Part shown: in pieces, positions 9,575-17,619 of the stretch
Layout: every line of letters begins with the position of its first letter
Numbering within the stretch: the first letter of the stretch is position 1
From: CAVWCQ01 sp963753545
GTDB taxonomy: Bacteria > Chloroflexota > Anaerolineae > Aggregatilineales > Aggregatilineaceae
Length of the DNA: 64,000 nt
Assembly: GCA_963753545.1 (NCBI GenBank)
Contig: CAVWCQ010000004.1
Span: 145,334-209,333, forward strand
Reading direction: 5' to 3'
Program-made: the position numbers and the translations under genes
Notes under the pieces: model-generated
What the model saw: the letters and a program-made list of their open reading frames with translations, nothing else
The model's database searches: none
What the model was told of the DNA's origin: nothing

Positions 9575-10347
9575 AACTCAGGAGTGCCGCCAACCGTGCC
9601 CACATTGGCGATCAGTTCGACCATCGCCCCCAGCGCCTGAAACTCGGCGCTTCTCGACGTGGGGAAGGGGACCACGTCCAGATCAAAGAAGATTCCGCCA
9701 ATGGGAACGGTATCTAACGCATTGATGAACTGTGACGCTTCGATTTTGATGCGGAGCGGACCTTCCAGGCGCGGCTGGACACGAAACTGCACCGGACCGA
9801 CAGCATGATCAACGGCGACTTCAAGCGGGCGCTCGACTGGCTCAATGTTGCAGCCGGGCGCGCTCAGGCGCAGGACCAACTGTCCCGGCTCTTGCATCGC
9901 GGGCGCATCAGGAGCAGGCGAATCGAATCCAATCAAGACCACCGATCGCATGCCCATTACCATCTCATGAGCGACCAGCACGGACAGGCGGCGCGGGTGG
10001 CAGATGATGGGCGTATCACTCGCCAGTGGAACCTGAACATCCGCCGGGGCTTCTTCGGCGCTGATGGCTGCTGGGTGGGTCACCGCAGCCGGTTCTGCCC
10101 CGTCAAAAACCTGGATTTCTTCGGCAGCCTCGTGCCCAACGCGCGTGAGCGCATACGTGTTCTGGTTTGGCATATTGACATAATGGCGGGTGACCAACCG
10201 CCGGATCGCCTTACCAAATGCGCGCTCGCTCAAGCCTGTCCCGGATAAAATCGTGCCTACATCCGCGCCGTTCTCATAATCTTTCAAGAACCGGATCACG
10301 TCCAGGGCCTGCGGGGGCAGTTTTTGCAGTTCTACCGGTAACGTCAT
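9571..10347 (-). CDS. Hypothetical protein with N-terminal winged helix
   Basis: About residues 10-75 look like a winged helix: 'ALDVIRFLKDYENGADVGTI', then 'LSERAFGKAIRRLVTRHYV' and a wing ending 'TYALTRVGHEAAEE'. An Ala/Pro-rich linker follows. The C-terminal 150 residues are beta-rich ('SVLVAHEMVMGMRSVVLIGF', 'LRIKIEASQFINALDTVPIG') and I cannot place them. It is the first gene of a two-gene unit with the DUF402 protein. A DNA-binding sensor that responds to something held by the beta domain would fit, but this is inference. Confidence 0.6.
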   Translation of the reverse strand: MTLPVELQKLPPQALDVIRFLKDYENGADVGTILSGTGLSERAFGKAIRRLVTRHYVNMPNQNTYALTRVGHEAAEEIQVFDGAEPAAVTHPAAISAEEAPADVQVPLASDTPIICHPRRLSVLVAHEMVMGMRSVVLIGFDSPAPDAPAMQEPGQLVLRLSAPGCNIEPVERPLEVAVDHAVGPVQFRVQPRLEGPLRIKIEASQFINALDTVPIGGIFFDLDVVPFPTSRSAEFQALGAMVELIANVGTVGGTPEL

Positions 10348-10478
10348 GGGAACCTCTCGTGCGACAATACCTTGCTACCTCAACACCAATTATATCCTGT
10401 GACGCAAGAACTTGTTACTCACCTGATAGGCGACTTTGCTAGATTCTGGCAGAAGAGAGCATTAAGGAGGAACGCTGC

Positions 10479-11108
10479 ATGACCACGCCATCTGACAATA
10501 TCTACCGCAATGTCATCGTTGGTGCCAGATCGAACCCCATTACCGCGACCGTTGAACTGGATGCCTTCGATGAGGAATTTGCCGCCGAAGCGAACGAGGT
10601 CCTGAAAAACGCCGCAGAAGTCGCTCGCGCCCTGATCGGCGCGCACCAGGCAGCAGTCGCCTTCCTGATTCAGAAGGATTGGCGCTCGATCCGCAAGTAT
10701 TTCTCACTGTCGGAAAAGTATCGCGACTGGGCGGAGTACGCGGCCCCTGCCGTGGGATTTGGGATTTACGGCTGGCTGCTGGAGCAGGATCACCCGATCC
10801 GGTTGACGCAGGCGGAACTGGAAGGGCACCCGGAATGGAAAGCGTTTGGCAACGAGGTCAGCAAACACCCGCCTATGCGCGGCTGGCTGGCTGCGCCGCT
10901 TTTAGATCGCAAGGGCGTCAACTGGGGATTGTTCCAGCTTTCGGACAAATATGAGGGCGATTTTACAGAGGCGGATGAACATCGCTTCCTGCAACTGGTC
11001 CAGCTCGTCAGTCTGGCATTGGAATTGCTGTGGGAAGTGCGCAATCTGAAGAAAGGTATCGCCATGTCGGGCCAGGAGAATCAGGCTAACTCCTCGCCAA
11101 CTGGATAG
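10479..11108 (+). CDS. Single GAF-domain protein
   Basis: The 209 residues are mostly one GAF domain: an N-terminal helix 'EANEVLKNAAEVARALIGAH', the core 'QAAVAFLIQKDWRSIRKYFS', and the closing 'RGWLAAPLLDRKGVNWGLFQ' followed by 'LSDKYEGDFTEADEHRFLQL'. The 'SLSEKYRDW' and 'LEQDHPIRLTQAELEGHPEW' stretches resemble GAF domains attached to bacterial sensor kinases. No output domain is present, so it may act as a partner protein for a kinase. AAGGAGG lies well placed before the ATG. It diverges from the winged-helix gene. Confidence 0.75.
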   Translation: MTTPSDNIYRNVIVGARSNPITATVELDAFDEEFAAEANEVLKNAAEVARALIGAHQAAVAFLIQKDWRSIRKYFSLSEKYRDWAEYAAPAVGFGIYGWLLEQDHPIRLTQAELEGHPEWKAFGNEVSKHPPMRGWLAAPLLDRKGVNWGLFQLSDKYEGDFTEADEHRFLQLVQLVSLALELLWEVRNLKKGIAMSGQENQANSSPTG

Positions 11109-11125
11109 AACCGGGGCAAACGCAC

Positions 11126-11157
11126 AAAAAAAGAGGGCCGCATCCTTGCGTGCCCTC
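11126..11157 (-). terminator. Intrinsic terminator of the 118-aa gene
   Basis: On the minus strand GAGGGC (11157-11152) pairs with GCCCTC (11138-11133) and is followed by TTTTTTT. It lies 30 bases past the stop of the 118-aa gene. The plus-strand GAF gene ends just before it, so it separates two convergent genes. Confidence 0.8.
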
Positions 11158-11186
11158 CTGGAAGTTCATTCAGTTGTCCGTGCAGG

Positions 11187-11543
11187 TTAGCGAACCTGGA
11201 TGCCGCCCTTCACCGAGACTTCTTTGCGGAAGTCCTTCAGCCAGCCATACTGGAGCGGGTCGGACAAAATCAATTCGTCCAACGCCTGCGTATCGTACGC
11301 CTTGCGCACGCCGTCAGAGGCAATACGGGCATAACCAGTATTATCCGACCAGCCAGCCCCGCGCAGTTCCAGCAGTTCGCGCAGTTCCGCTTTGGCAGCG
11401 GTGATCCGCGATTTGAGAGTGGCGATATCGCGCTGGTTGTCGCGCACCATATCGACCAGTTCCGCGATCTTCCCATCGATGATTTGCTGGATGCCAGTGG
11501 CAAGAGCCTGCTTGTCTTCGTTGACGCCGTTTACTGCTACCAT
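11187..11543 (-). CDS. Coiled-coil hypothetical protein, 118 aa, under a consensus promoter with an SOS-like box
   Basis: I do not recognise this family. Residues about 8-60 are predicted helical with heptad character ('IAELVDMVRDNQRDIATLKS', then 'RITAAKAELRELLELRG'). The C-terminal part ('LDELILSDPLQYGWLKDFRK', then 'EVSVKGGIQVR') is polar and highly charged. The compact helical style resembles small phage-related DNA-metabolism accessory proteins, but this is an impression only. The unit is self-contained: a perfect promoter at 11655-11683, a leader of about 105 bases, the gene and an intrinsic terminator. The palindrome in the promoter suggests tight repression and possibly DNA-damage induction. 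Confidence 0.65.
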   Translation of the reverse strand: MVAVNGVNEDKQALATGIQQIIDGKIAELVDMVRDNQRDIATLKSRITAAKAELRELLELRGAGWSDNTGYARIASDGVRKAYDTQALDELILSDPLQYGWLKDFRKEVSVKGGIQVR

Positions 11544-11654
11544 TTGTCTTTACCCTCTCATCCTTAGCGACCTGGAAATATATCATATGCCCGTTAGATT
11601 TAAATAAGCACTACCATTAGAACAGCATATAAAATACTCTCAATCGATAAGACT

Positions 11655-11683
11655 ATTATACGAACAATTGTTCTAAATGTCAA
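11655..11683 (-). promoter_or_regulatory. Consensus sigma-70 promoter with palindromic operator in the spacer
   Basis: On the minus strand TTGACA (11683-11678), a 17-base spacer and TATAAT (11660-11655) form a fully consensus vegetative promoter. The spacer contains the 12-base perfect palindrome GAACAATTGTTC (11662-11673). The wider site CGAACAATTGTTCT (11661-11674) fits the CGAAC-N4-GTTC core of Gram-positive LexA boxes. A repressor bound here would cover both the -35 and -10 elements. The downstream gene is the 118-aa coiled-coil protein. Confidence 0.75.
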
Positions 11684-11762
11684 ATTTTGGTGCCTGTTTT
11701 TTGGACCAATTTCTCACTTAATTTTTGCGAGATCAGAGGTGGTAGGGGGGTGAAGCTTCCTG

Positions 11763-12540
11763 TTATTTTTCCAGGGGAAAATCTTGATTCCCCAACGTTT
11801 GCAGCAGGTCCAGTTCGAGCCGCCGCAGATCCTCGGACAGCAGCGAAATGGAGGTGCGAGGGCGAGGCAGATCAACGTGGAGTTCTTTGACGATGCGGCC
11901 TGGGCGCGCGCTGAAAACCAGCACCCGATCCGCCAGGAAAACCGCTTCTTCGACATCGTGGGTAATGAATAGAATGGTTTTTTGGAAACGCTGCCAAACT
12001 TCGAGCAGCCAGCGCTGCAAATCACGACGGGTCAGCGCGTCCAGCGCTCCGAACGGCTCATCGAGCAGCAGCACGTCGCGCCCGGTCAGGAACGTCCGCA
12101 GCAGCGCCGCCCGCTGGCGCATCCCGCCGGAAAGCGTATCCGGGAAGGCGTCCTCAAACCCTTCCAGGCCAAACAGCGGCAGCAATTCACGGGCCTGCTG
12201 GCGGGCCTGCCGCCGGGATCGCCCATCAATTTCCGGCCCCAGGATGACGTTATTGAGCACCGTTCGCCAGGGCAGCAGCAGATCGCGCTGCGGCATATAA
12301 CCCACCTGCCCGGTCCGCCGAGGCTTTGCCATCGATCAGAATTTCCCCCTGCTCCGGATCAGCCAGCCCGGTGATCAGGTTAAACAGCGTGCTTTTGCCG
12401 CTGCCGCTGGGGCCGATGATCGTGATAAATTCGCCGGAACGCGCCGCAAAACTGACATTTTCCAGGGCCTGAACGCGGCGTCCATCTTCCTGAAAGGTCT
12501 TCGTCACACCGCGCACTTCGATGCAAGGGATATCGTTCAT
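11763..12540 (-). CDS. thiZ: ABC transporter ATPase of the NitT/TauT-type, thiamine-precursor uptake (one frameshift)
   Basis: About 259 residues with a complete ABC ATPase set: Walker A 'IGPSGSGKSTLFNLITG', Q-loop 'GYMPQRDLLLPW', signature 'LSGGMRQRAALLRTFL', Walker B 'DVLLLDEPFGALDALTRR' and H-loop 'ILFITHDVEEAVFLADRVLV'. These are typical of the SsuB/TauB/ThiZ group. The frame changes at about 12310-12325 between 'ILIDGKASA' and 'TGQVGYMPQ'. It is last in an operon headed by a TPP riboswitch and containing a THI5/NMT1-like binding protein, so import of a pyrimidine precursor of thiamine is the likely job. The symbol rests on context. Confidence 0.8.
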
Positions 12541-12547
12541 GGTTTGT

Positions 12548-13162
12548 CTACCTCGCGAAAGCCAGCAGCAGACGCGATAAACCCCAGAAAAGCATCGCGA
12601 CGAATACCAAATTCAGGCTGTGGTGGATGGTACGGAACTTCGCCTCGACCACCTGCGACTTGGCATATAGCTGGGCGCTGATATACGTTTTCATCTCCTC
12701 AACGGACATGTCAAGCAGGTTTTGGTGATAGGTAGCGGCATCCATCCGGGTGATATGCCTGAAAAACAACAGATTGTTCACCCGCGTTGGAGGATGGCTT
12801 AGATTGGGCCGGGCGGTTGCCAGCGCATAAAAAACTGCGGCTGTCAGGGCGCAAAAAGTCAGCAGCAGGAAGACAAACGAAGCCCGTTCCAACCACGAAG
12901 CGCCGCCGCTTAACAGGAATTGGCGGGCTGTCCCTTGATCCAGTCCAATAGCCGCCAGCATAATCGCGCATCCACCCATCACAAGCTGGGCCTTTGTCTC
13001 CGCCAGGGTAATCTGAGCATTGAGATCAACCGTCATCACGTAGAAAATATGATCCCAATCGATCACGTTCGGCGGTTGGTTGGCCACAACCTTATCCAGC
13101 ATTACCGTATCCACAACAACCTCCCGGCTTTGTTCAGCAACTGTAGGGGGCAAGTCGAACAC
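12548..13162 (-). CDS. DUF5706/PycTM-like membrane protein inside the thiamine operon
   Basis: The 204-residue protein matches my recollection of the Pycsar-effector transmembrane family (DUF5706). It has the 'ITLAETKAQLVMGGCAIML' helix (residues 51-70), a second hydrophobic segment 'ASFVFLLLTFCALTAAVFYA' (94-113), the 'LLFFRHITRMDAATYHQNLL' motif (131-150), 'EEMKTYISAQLYAKSQVVEA' (155-174) and a C-terminal helix 'LNLVFVAMLFWGLSRLLLAF' (183-202). In Pycsar, PycTM is a membrane effector activated by cCMP or cUMP from a PycC cyclase; no such cyclase is adjacent. It sits eight bases before the ATPase gene. GTG 13162 has GAGGGG upstream, but that area is a GTAGGGGC-type palindrome, so ATG 13102 is an alternative start. 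Confidence 0.7.
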   Translation of the reverse strand: MFDLPPTVAEQSREVVVDTVMLDKVVANQPPNVIDWDHIFYVMTVDLNAQITLAETKAQLVMGGCAIMLAAIGLDQGTARQFLLSGGASWLERASFVFLLLTFCALTAAVFYALATARPNLSHPPTRVNNLLFFRHITRMDAATYHQNLLDMSVEEMKTYISAQLYAKSQVVEAKFRTIHHSLNLVFVAMLFWGLSRLLLAFAR

Positions 13163-13206
13163 CTGCCCCTCACCTGTTCTATCTCATGCGGCGGTCCTTG
13201 ACCACT

Positions 13207-14330
13207 CTACGGTTCGTCCACCGTGCCCGGCAGGTAGTCGTTGGTAAAGGCGGCTTCCGCGTTGATGCCTTTCTCCAGAATGCCATTTTTCACCAGGAAA
13301 TCGCTGAATCCCTGCCAGACATCCAGCGACTGCTGGCCCCAGCGCGGCGCGTCGGCCTGGTACTGCGGGGCGAGCCATTCAGCGCTGGCCCGGATCAGAT
13401 CGGCGATCGCTCTCCGGCACGGCCTTGATCAGGATATCCGCTGCTTCCGCTGGATTCTCGATGGCGTAGGCAAAGCCGCGCGCCGTCGCCTGAACAAACG
13501 CCGCCACGACATCCGGGTGCTGGTCGATCATGTCCTGGCTGGTGATCAGGATCGGCGTGTAGTAGTCCGGCACGCAGTCGGGATAATCCGCCAGCATGAC
13601 CGCGTCCAGGTCCACGCCGTTCAGTTCCGCCTCGATGCCCGTCCAGCCGTAATACATCCAGTTCAGATCGAAGCGGTTGCGCTGCATCAAGCGGGATGGC
13701 GTCGGCATAACCCACGTCGATATATTCCACCGATCCCGGCTCTGCGCCGTCGCATTCCAACAGGCTGTTGAGCACCGCGTTTTCCAGGTCCGGCTGCCCA
13801 AAACCGCCGTAACGCAGCCCAGCCATATCCGCCGGGCGCGTGAGCGGGTGCTTGTCGTGCAGGCTGACAAATCCCGATGTGTTGTGCTGGATGATCGCTG
13901 CCAGCGAAACAATCGGGGCACCTGAGCCAGGGCATACGTCGCGAATTCCTGGTAGCCACGCCGAACTGCGCCGCGCCGCTGGTGACGACTGTTTCGACCT
14001 GCAAATCCGTCGGCTCCTGGATCGACACGTCCAGGTTCGCCTCTTCATAATAACCGAGCGCCTGTGCCACATAAAACCCGGTGTGATTGGTGTTGGGCAT
14101 CCAGTCCAGAATCAGGGTCACGCTGGTCGCGCTTCGTCTGGCCTTGGCGAATGTCGGTTCGCACGCCGCCCAGCGGATCGGCGGGCTGAGTTCTCGTCGC
14201 CCGCCATCCACTGTGCGGCGAATGCAGGGCAGGCGCCGACCGAACGCTACCAGCATCTAAGCATGGCAAGAAGAGCCAGTTGCATATCCAGTGCGTTTTT
14301 CGTGATAGACGTATTCCATCACCCGACGTA
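13207..14330 (-). CDS. thiY: NMT1/THI5-like (ThiY-type) substrate-binding protein, several frameshifts
   Basis: Pieces in several frames join into one periplasmic binding protein. From the N-terminal side: 'VTLILDWMPNTNHTGFYVAQ' with 'ALGYYEEANLDVSIQEP' (about 14130-13990), 'IVSLAAIIQHNTSGFVSLHD' with 'RPADMAGLRYGGFGQPDLEN' (about 13910-13780), 'LNWMYYGWTGIEAELNGVDL' through 'FVQATARGFAYAIENPAEAA' (about 13665-13430), and 'AEWLAPQYQADAPRWGQQSL' to 'FTNDYLPGTVDEP' with a TAG stop at 13207. Members bind formylaminopyrimidine or related pyrimidine precursors of thiamine. At least four indels are needed (about 14250-14310, 13945, 13690, 13400). The signal-peptide region is too scrambled to place the start, so the 5' end is approximate. 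Confidence 0.75.
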
Positions 14331-14340
14331 CCTTGCTGCA

Positions 14341-15183
14341 TCAATAAATCCCCGGCCCGCGCCAGGAAGATCGCCGCGTGGTGTAGTACCAGCGCAGCGC
14401 CAGCCGTTCGATCAGATTGACCAGCAGCACCAGCAGCATACTGAGCGCCGCTGTCAGGATGATGGCGACATAAACCTGATCCAGCGCGTAGTTGCCGTAG
14501 GATCGTTTGAGAAACACGCCCAGCCCAGCCTGCGCCGTGATATATTCCCCGAAAATCGCCCCGACCACACTGTAAGTCGCCGCGATGCGCAGCCCGCTGA
14601 AAAAGGACGGCATCGCCGCCGGGAGCCGCACTTTCAGCCAGATTTGCGACCGCAGTTCGCGCCCATCGCGCGCAGCAGCGAGAGCAGTTCGGGATCGGCG
14701 GATTGCAGCCCGGAGAATGTGTTCAGCGCCACCGGGAAAAAGCAGAACAGCACGACCACGCTGATCTTCGGGCCGCTGCCGAAGCCAAAGACCAGGATCG
14801 AGCAGAATGGCAATCGCGAAGATCGGGATCGTCTGCGAGATGACCAGCAGCGGATAGAGTACCAGCCGCAGCAGAGGCGAAAAATCCATCAGGGCGGCGA
14901 TCACCACGCCCAGCACAATAGCGATCGACAGCCCGGCTAATGTCTCCCACATCGTTTCGGGGATGTGTATGCGCAGCAGCAGCGTTTGGTGCTGTTCCCA
15001 GGCATCCCACATCGCGCGCGGCGATGGGAAAATATCGTTGAAGCTCAGGTCTTCTACCGCCCGCGCCTCCTGCGCCAACTGCAAGACTCCCAGTGAGAAG
15101 AACGCCAACACGACCGCCGCCACGATACTCAACAGCACAGCGCGCAGCAAATCTTCTGCCAGCCGGATATTCGCCCGCGTCAT
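14341..15183 (-). CDS. thiX: ABC transporter permease, ThiX-type (two compensating frameshifts)
   Basis: This binding-protein-dependent permease has an N-terminal membrane segment ('LLSIVAAVVLAFFSLGVLQL'), the periplasmic 'FPSPRAMWDAWEQHQTLL', then 'IVLGVVIAALMDFSPLLRLV' and 'VISQTIPIFAIAILL'. The cytoplasmic EAA-type loop 'IWLKVRLPAAMPSFFSGLRI' contacts the ATPase. The raw translation between about 14800 and 14660 is nonsense. The alternative frame there reads 'LVFGFGSGPKISVVVLFCFF' and 'GLQSADPELLSLLRAMGAN', exactly what the family requires. One indel therefore breaks the frame and a second restores it. The start lies five bases after the kinase gene. Confidence 0.8.
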   Translation of the reverse strand: MTRANIRLAEDLLRAVLLSIVAAVVLAFFSLGVLQLAQEARAVEDLSFNDIFPSPRAMWDAWEQHQTLLLRIHIPETMWETLAGLSIAIVLGVVIAALMDFSPLLRLVLYPLLVISQTIPIFAIAILLDPGLWLRQRPEDQRGRAVLLFPGGAEHILRAAIRRSRTALAAARDGRELRSQIWLKVRLPAAMPSFFSGLRIAATYSVVGAIFGEYITAQAGLGVFLKRSYGNYALDQVYVAIILTAALSMLLVLLVNLIERLALRWYYTTRRSSWRGPGIY

Positions 15184-15188
15184 GATTG

Positions 15189-15860
15189 TTATGCTCTCCC
15201 CGGTGTATGGACCACCAGCAGCATTCCCGACGCCAGCCGGACCCGCGCCAGATCGGTTTGCATCACATTGCTCATCCCCCGCGCCGGGCCGATCACCAGC
15301 GTTTCATCCCGCAGTGGATACATCAGATTTTCTGTGCGGACGCTCGCCGCATTGCCGCCCCAGGGGATGAGCGAGAGTGTATCGCCGGGCGCGCCGGAGA
15401 TGTCATGAATGCCGGGGCCGATCAGCCACAACTGCTGGTTATTGGAAACGATCCGCACATCGCGCCCCGCCAGTTCGCGCAGGGCCAGCAGCGAGACATT
15501 GCCGAGGCTTTGATCCATTCGCCCACCGGCTGCCCCAATGATGCGAATCCACGTCGCCTGGCGCGCTACAGCGACCAACAGGGCCAGTTCCAGATCGGTT
15601 TCGTCCTTGTGAGCCTTGTGGCGGTGAATGATGGCCCCTTGCGCCTTGAGGGAGTCGATCTCCTCTGGGGTCAGCGAGTCCATATCCCCGACGATCTCCT
15701 GGGGAGTCAGGCCGCAGGTCAGCGCCACCCGCGATCCCCCATCGGCGGCAATGATCAGCGACTGTTTGGCAAAGGAGAGCGCGTCCTGCACGGCGGGGCC
15801 GTCGTTCAACTGCCCGTTGGAAAACACCAGGGCGCGGGTGAGCAAATCCGATTGCGACAA
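15189..15860 (-). CDS. thiN: Thiamine pyrophosphokinase
   Basis: It transfers pyrophosphate from ATP to thiamine to give TPP. Family signatures are visible: 'IIAADGGSRVALTCGLTPQE', 'IVGDMDSLTPEEID', the metal/ATP motif 'HKDETDLELALLVA', and 'IRIIGAAGGRMDQSLGNVSL'. The frame is open further upstream into the riboswitch. The functional start is probably TTG 15860: GAGGAG lies about nine bases before it and the family N-terminus ('ALVFSNGQLND') begins soon after. The gene leads the operon and is directly controlled by the TPP riboswitch, giving end-product feedback. Confidence 0.88.
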   Translation of the reverse strand: MSQSDLLTRALVFSNGQLNDGPAVQDALSFAKQSLIIAADGGSRVALTCGLTPQEIVGDMDSLTPEEIDSLKAQGAIIHRHKAHKDETDLELALLVAVARQATWIRIIGAAGGRMDQSLGNVSLLALRELAGRDVRIVSNNQQLWLIGPGIHDISGAPGDTLSLIPWGGNAASVRTENLMYPLRDETLVIGPARGMSNVMQTDLARVRLASGMLLVVHTPGRA

Positions 15861-15897
15861 AAAAAACCACTCCTCGCCGGGTAGAGAGAAGTGGTTT
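15859..15897 (-). terminator. Riboswitch expression platform: terminator that also buries the SD
   Basis: On the minus strand AAACCACTTCTC (15897-15886) pairs with GAGGAGTGGTTT (15875-15864), 12 pairs with one G-U, around a ten-base loop, and is followed by a run of T. The 3' arm contains the GAGGAG Shine-Dalgarno, and the U-tract runs into the TTG start. When TPP is bound the hairpin should both end transcription and hide the ribosome site. Confidence 0.82.
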
Positions 15898-15921
15898 ACC
15901 AATCCTTGTGACGGACGCCGC

Positions 15922-16014
15922 ACCTCCCTACGCCGGTATTATCCGGGTCAGGTTCCACAGGGTCGGCATCGTCTGGTGGATGCGCCTCTCAGCCTGGCTA
16001 ACCCAAGCTCCCCT
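15922..16014 (-). promoter_or_regulatory. TPP riboswitch (THI element)
   Basis: The minus strand reads GGGGAGCTTGGG, then 'GGCTGAGAGG' with the conserved CUGAGA, and at the 3' side 'ACCTGACCCGGATAATACC' followed by GGCGTAGGGAGG. These are the invariant thi-box segments that bind the pyrimidine and pyrophosphate ends of TPP. It lies between a good promoter and the thiamine pyrophosphokinase gene. Confidence 0.96.
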
Positions 16015-16028
16015 GGCGAATATGTAAG

Positions 16029-16057
16029 ACTATACCGCGCAGATTCATGGATGGCAA
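16029..16057 (-). promoter_or_regulatory. Promoter of the thiamine operon
   Basis: Minus strand TTGCCA (16057-16052), 17-base spacer, TATAGT (16034-16029): five of six matches in each hexamer. Transcription would start near 16022, just ahead of the riboswitch. Confidence 0.7.
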
Positions 16058-16159
16058 GCGAGAAAATTTTCACGGCACAACGGGTTACGCTGGAACAGCA
16101 ATCATCCTGACAAAAAAGCTCCCCTTCCAGCCGAGACTAGAAAGGGAGGTAAGGGGCAT

Positions 16160-16258
16160 TTTATTTTGTTTTTCTCTGCGCTCTCCGCGTTCTCCGCGGT
16201 GAAATTGTTTTTTCTTTTCTCTTGCTTTTCTTTGCGCCCTTTGCGGTGAACCTATCTT
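16160..16258 (-). repeat. CACCGCAAAG-type repeat, two units
   Basis: On the minus strand the first unit begins about 15 bases after the stop of the alpha/beta hydrolase (16265): 'ggttcaccgcaaagggcgca'. A second unit with 'caccgcggagaacgcggaga' follows. Confidence 0.8.
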
Positions 16259-16264
16259 TTTCTT

Positions 16265-17523
16265 CTACCGCACGCGCCGTTCCCACGTTTCCTTGATCGC
16301 CAGCTTGGTCACGTCGGGGATTTCCAAAAAGTCCATGATCAGCCGCGTGAACTGGGAGATATTCTCCAACATCGGGAAGTGCCGCGTATCGTCCAGGCCC
16401 ATAATATGGAACGTGCTGCGGCCTTCGCGCAGACTGTTTTGCATCTCGCCGTCCGGCTGCGGCAGGAACGTATCTTTGGTCCCATACACCGCGACGGTCG
16501 GCATCGGCAGCGTCTGCAAATCGCGCAGCGTATCCACCGTGACAAAGGACTCGACGCTGAGCGCGATAGACAGCTTATCTGCCTTGCTCACTTCGGCCTT
16601 TAATTTATCCTGGTCACTGCCCGCCGGAACATGCTTTTCGAGCAGCGCGATGGGGTCCAGCGACTGGATGTAATCTTTCAGGGGGTTGGCGCGCTGCACT
16701 TCCCTTGCGTCGGGCATATAATCGACCTTCGGCATCTGCGGAACGTCCGCCAGCGGCTCTGGCAGTTTCGGCGCGGCGGGAACCATTTCGGTAGCAGGCT
16801 TATCCGTCGGCGGGACAGCCGCGTCGCGCGGTGACTTGGGCGTGTTGGCGGGTGGAACAGCGGCAGATGGAACGTTGACAATGCCCGCTGCCGCGTTGGC
16901 TTCCCGGACACGGCGCTCTAACGCAGCCCGGACGCGCGCTTTCATCTCTTCCGATTTATACGGCATTGTCTCGGCTTCAGCCTGAATCTCGGCCTGAATG
17001 CTTTCAACCGTTTCGGCGGGTTTAACCGCTGAGGGATCGAACACACGGGTAATCGGCTGTGTCACCGGCTCGGCAGATTTGGGCGCTTCAATGACCAGCG
17101 GCTTGGGGATATCCAGCTTGGGGGCCGGATTAGCCGTCAGGGGGACGGGCGGGGCCAGCCGAAACAGCGGCGGTGAGACACCATCAGGCGCGGCACGCGA
17201 TCAGGATGCTTCGCCGCATAACGCGCCACCACCGCGCGCCCAGGCTATGACCGATCAGCGCGGCTTTGGTGATGCCCATTTTTTCCATAAACTCATCCAG
17301 CAGCACACCTGCGAGTCGAAGTCATAGCGGCGCGATTTCCTTACCCGAATCCGCCAAATCCCCACAGATCCAGGGCATAGGTGCGGTACTTCGAACTCAA
17401 CTGCTGCATGGCTGGAACCCAATAGCGCCACGAGCCCAGCCAGCCATGAACGAGGATCACGGGCCGCCCGCGCCCTAGAACCTCATAATGAACCAGATCA
17501 TTCTCAATCGTAATCGCGCTCAT
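16265..17523 (-). CDS. Alpha/beta hydrolase with long Pro/Ala-rich insert (frameshifts)
   Basis: The N-terminus has the oxyanion motif 'RGRPVILVHGWLGSWRYW' and 'RTYALDLWGFGGFG'. One frame over, 'ITKAALIGHSLGA' (about 17240-17275) carries the nucleophile Ser. The C-terminal part holds the acid in 'VAVYGTKDTFLPQ' and the His in 'LDDTRHFPMLENISQF'. Between them, where lid helices normally lie, is a stretch of about 140 residues rich in Pro, Ala, Glu and Lys (for example 'PPANTPKSPRDAAVPPTDKP'), probably disordered. At least two frame changes fall at 17200-17340. Total about 419 codons against 260-300 for the family. It is a close N-terminal paralogue of the hydrolase at 34220-35040. Substrate unknown. 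Confidence 0.72.
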
Positions 17524-17619
17524 GCAGCCGATTCCAAAGCATTCAATACAGTCTTAATCAGGCAGTGTACCATGCCCGCGATCAGCGCCGGACAAGCGAG
17601 ACTAACCTTCAATCCCAAA

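Noticed and set aside
13395..14344. Three overlapping separate genes in the ThiY region
   Set aside because: Their conserved segments follow one another without overlap in different frames and together make one NMT1/THI5-like protein.
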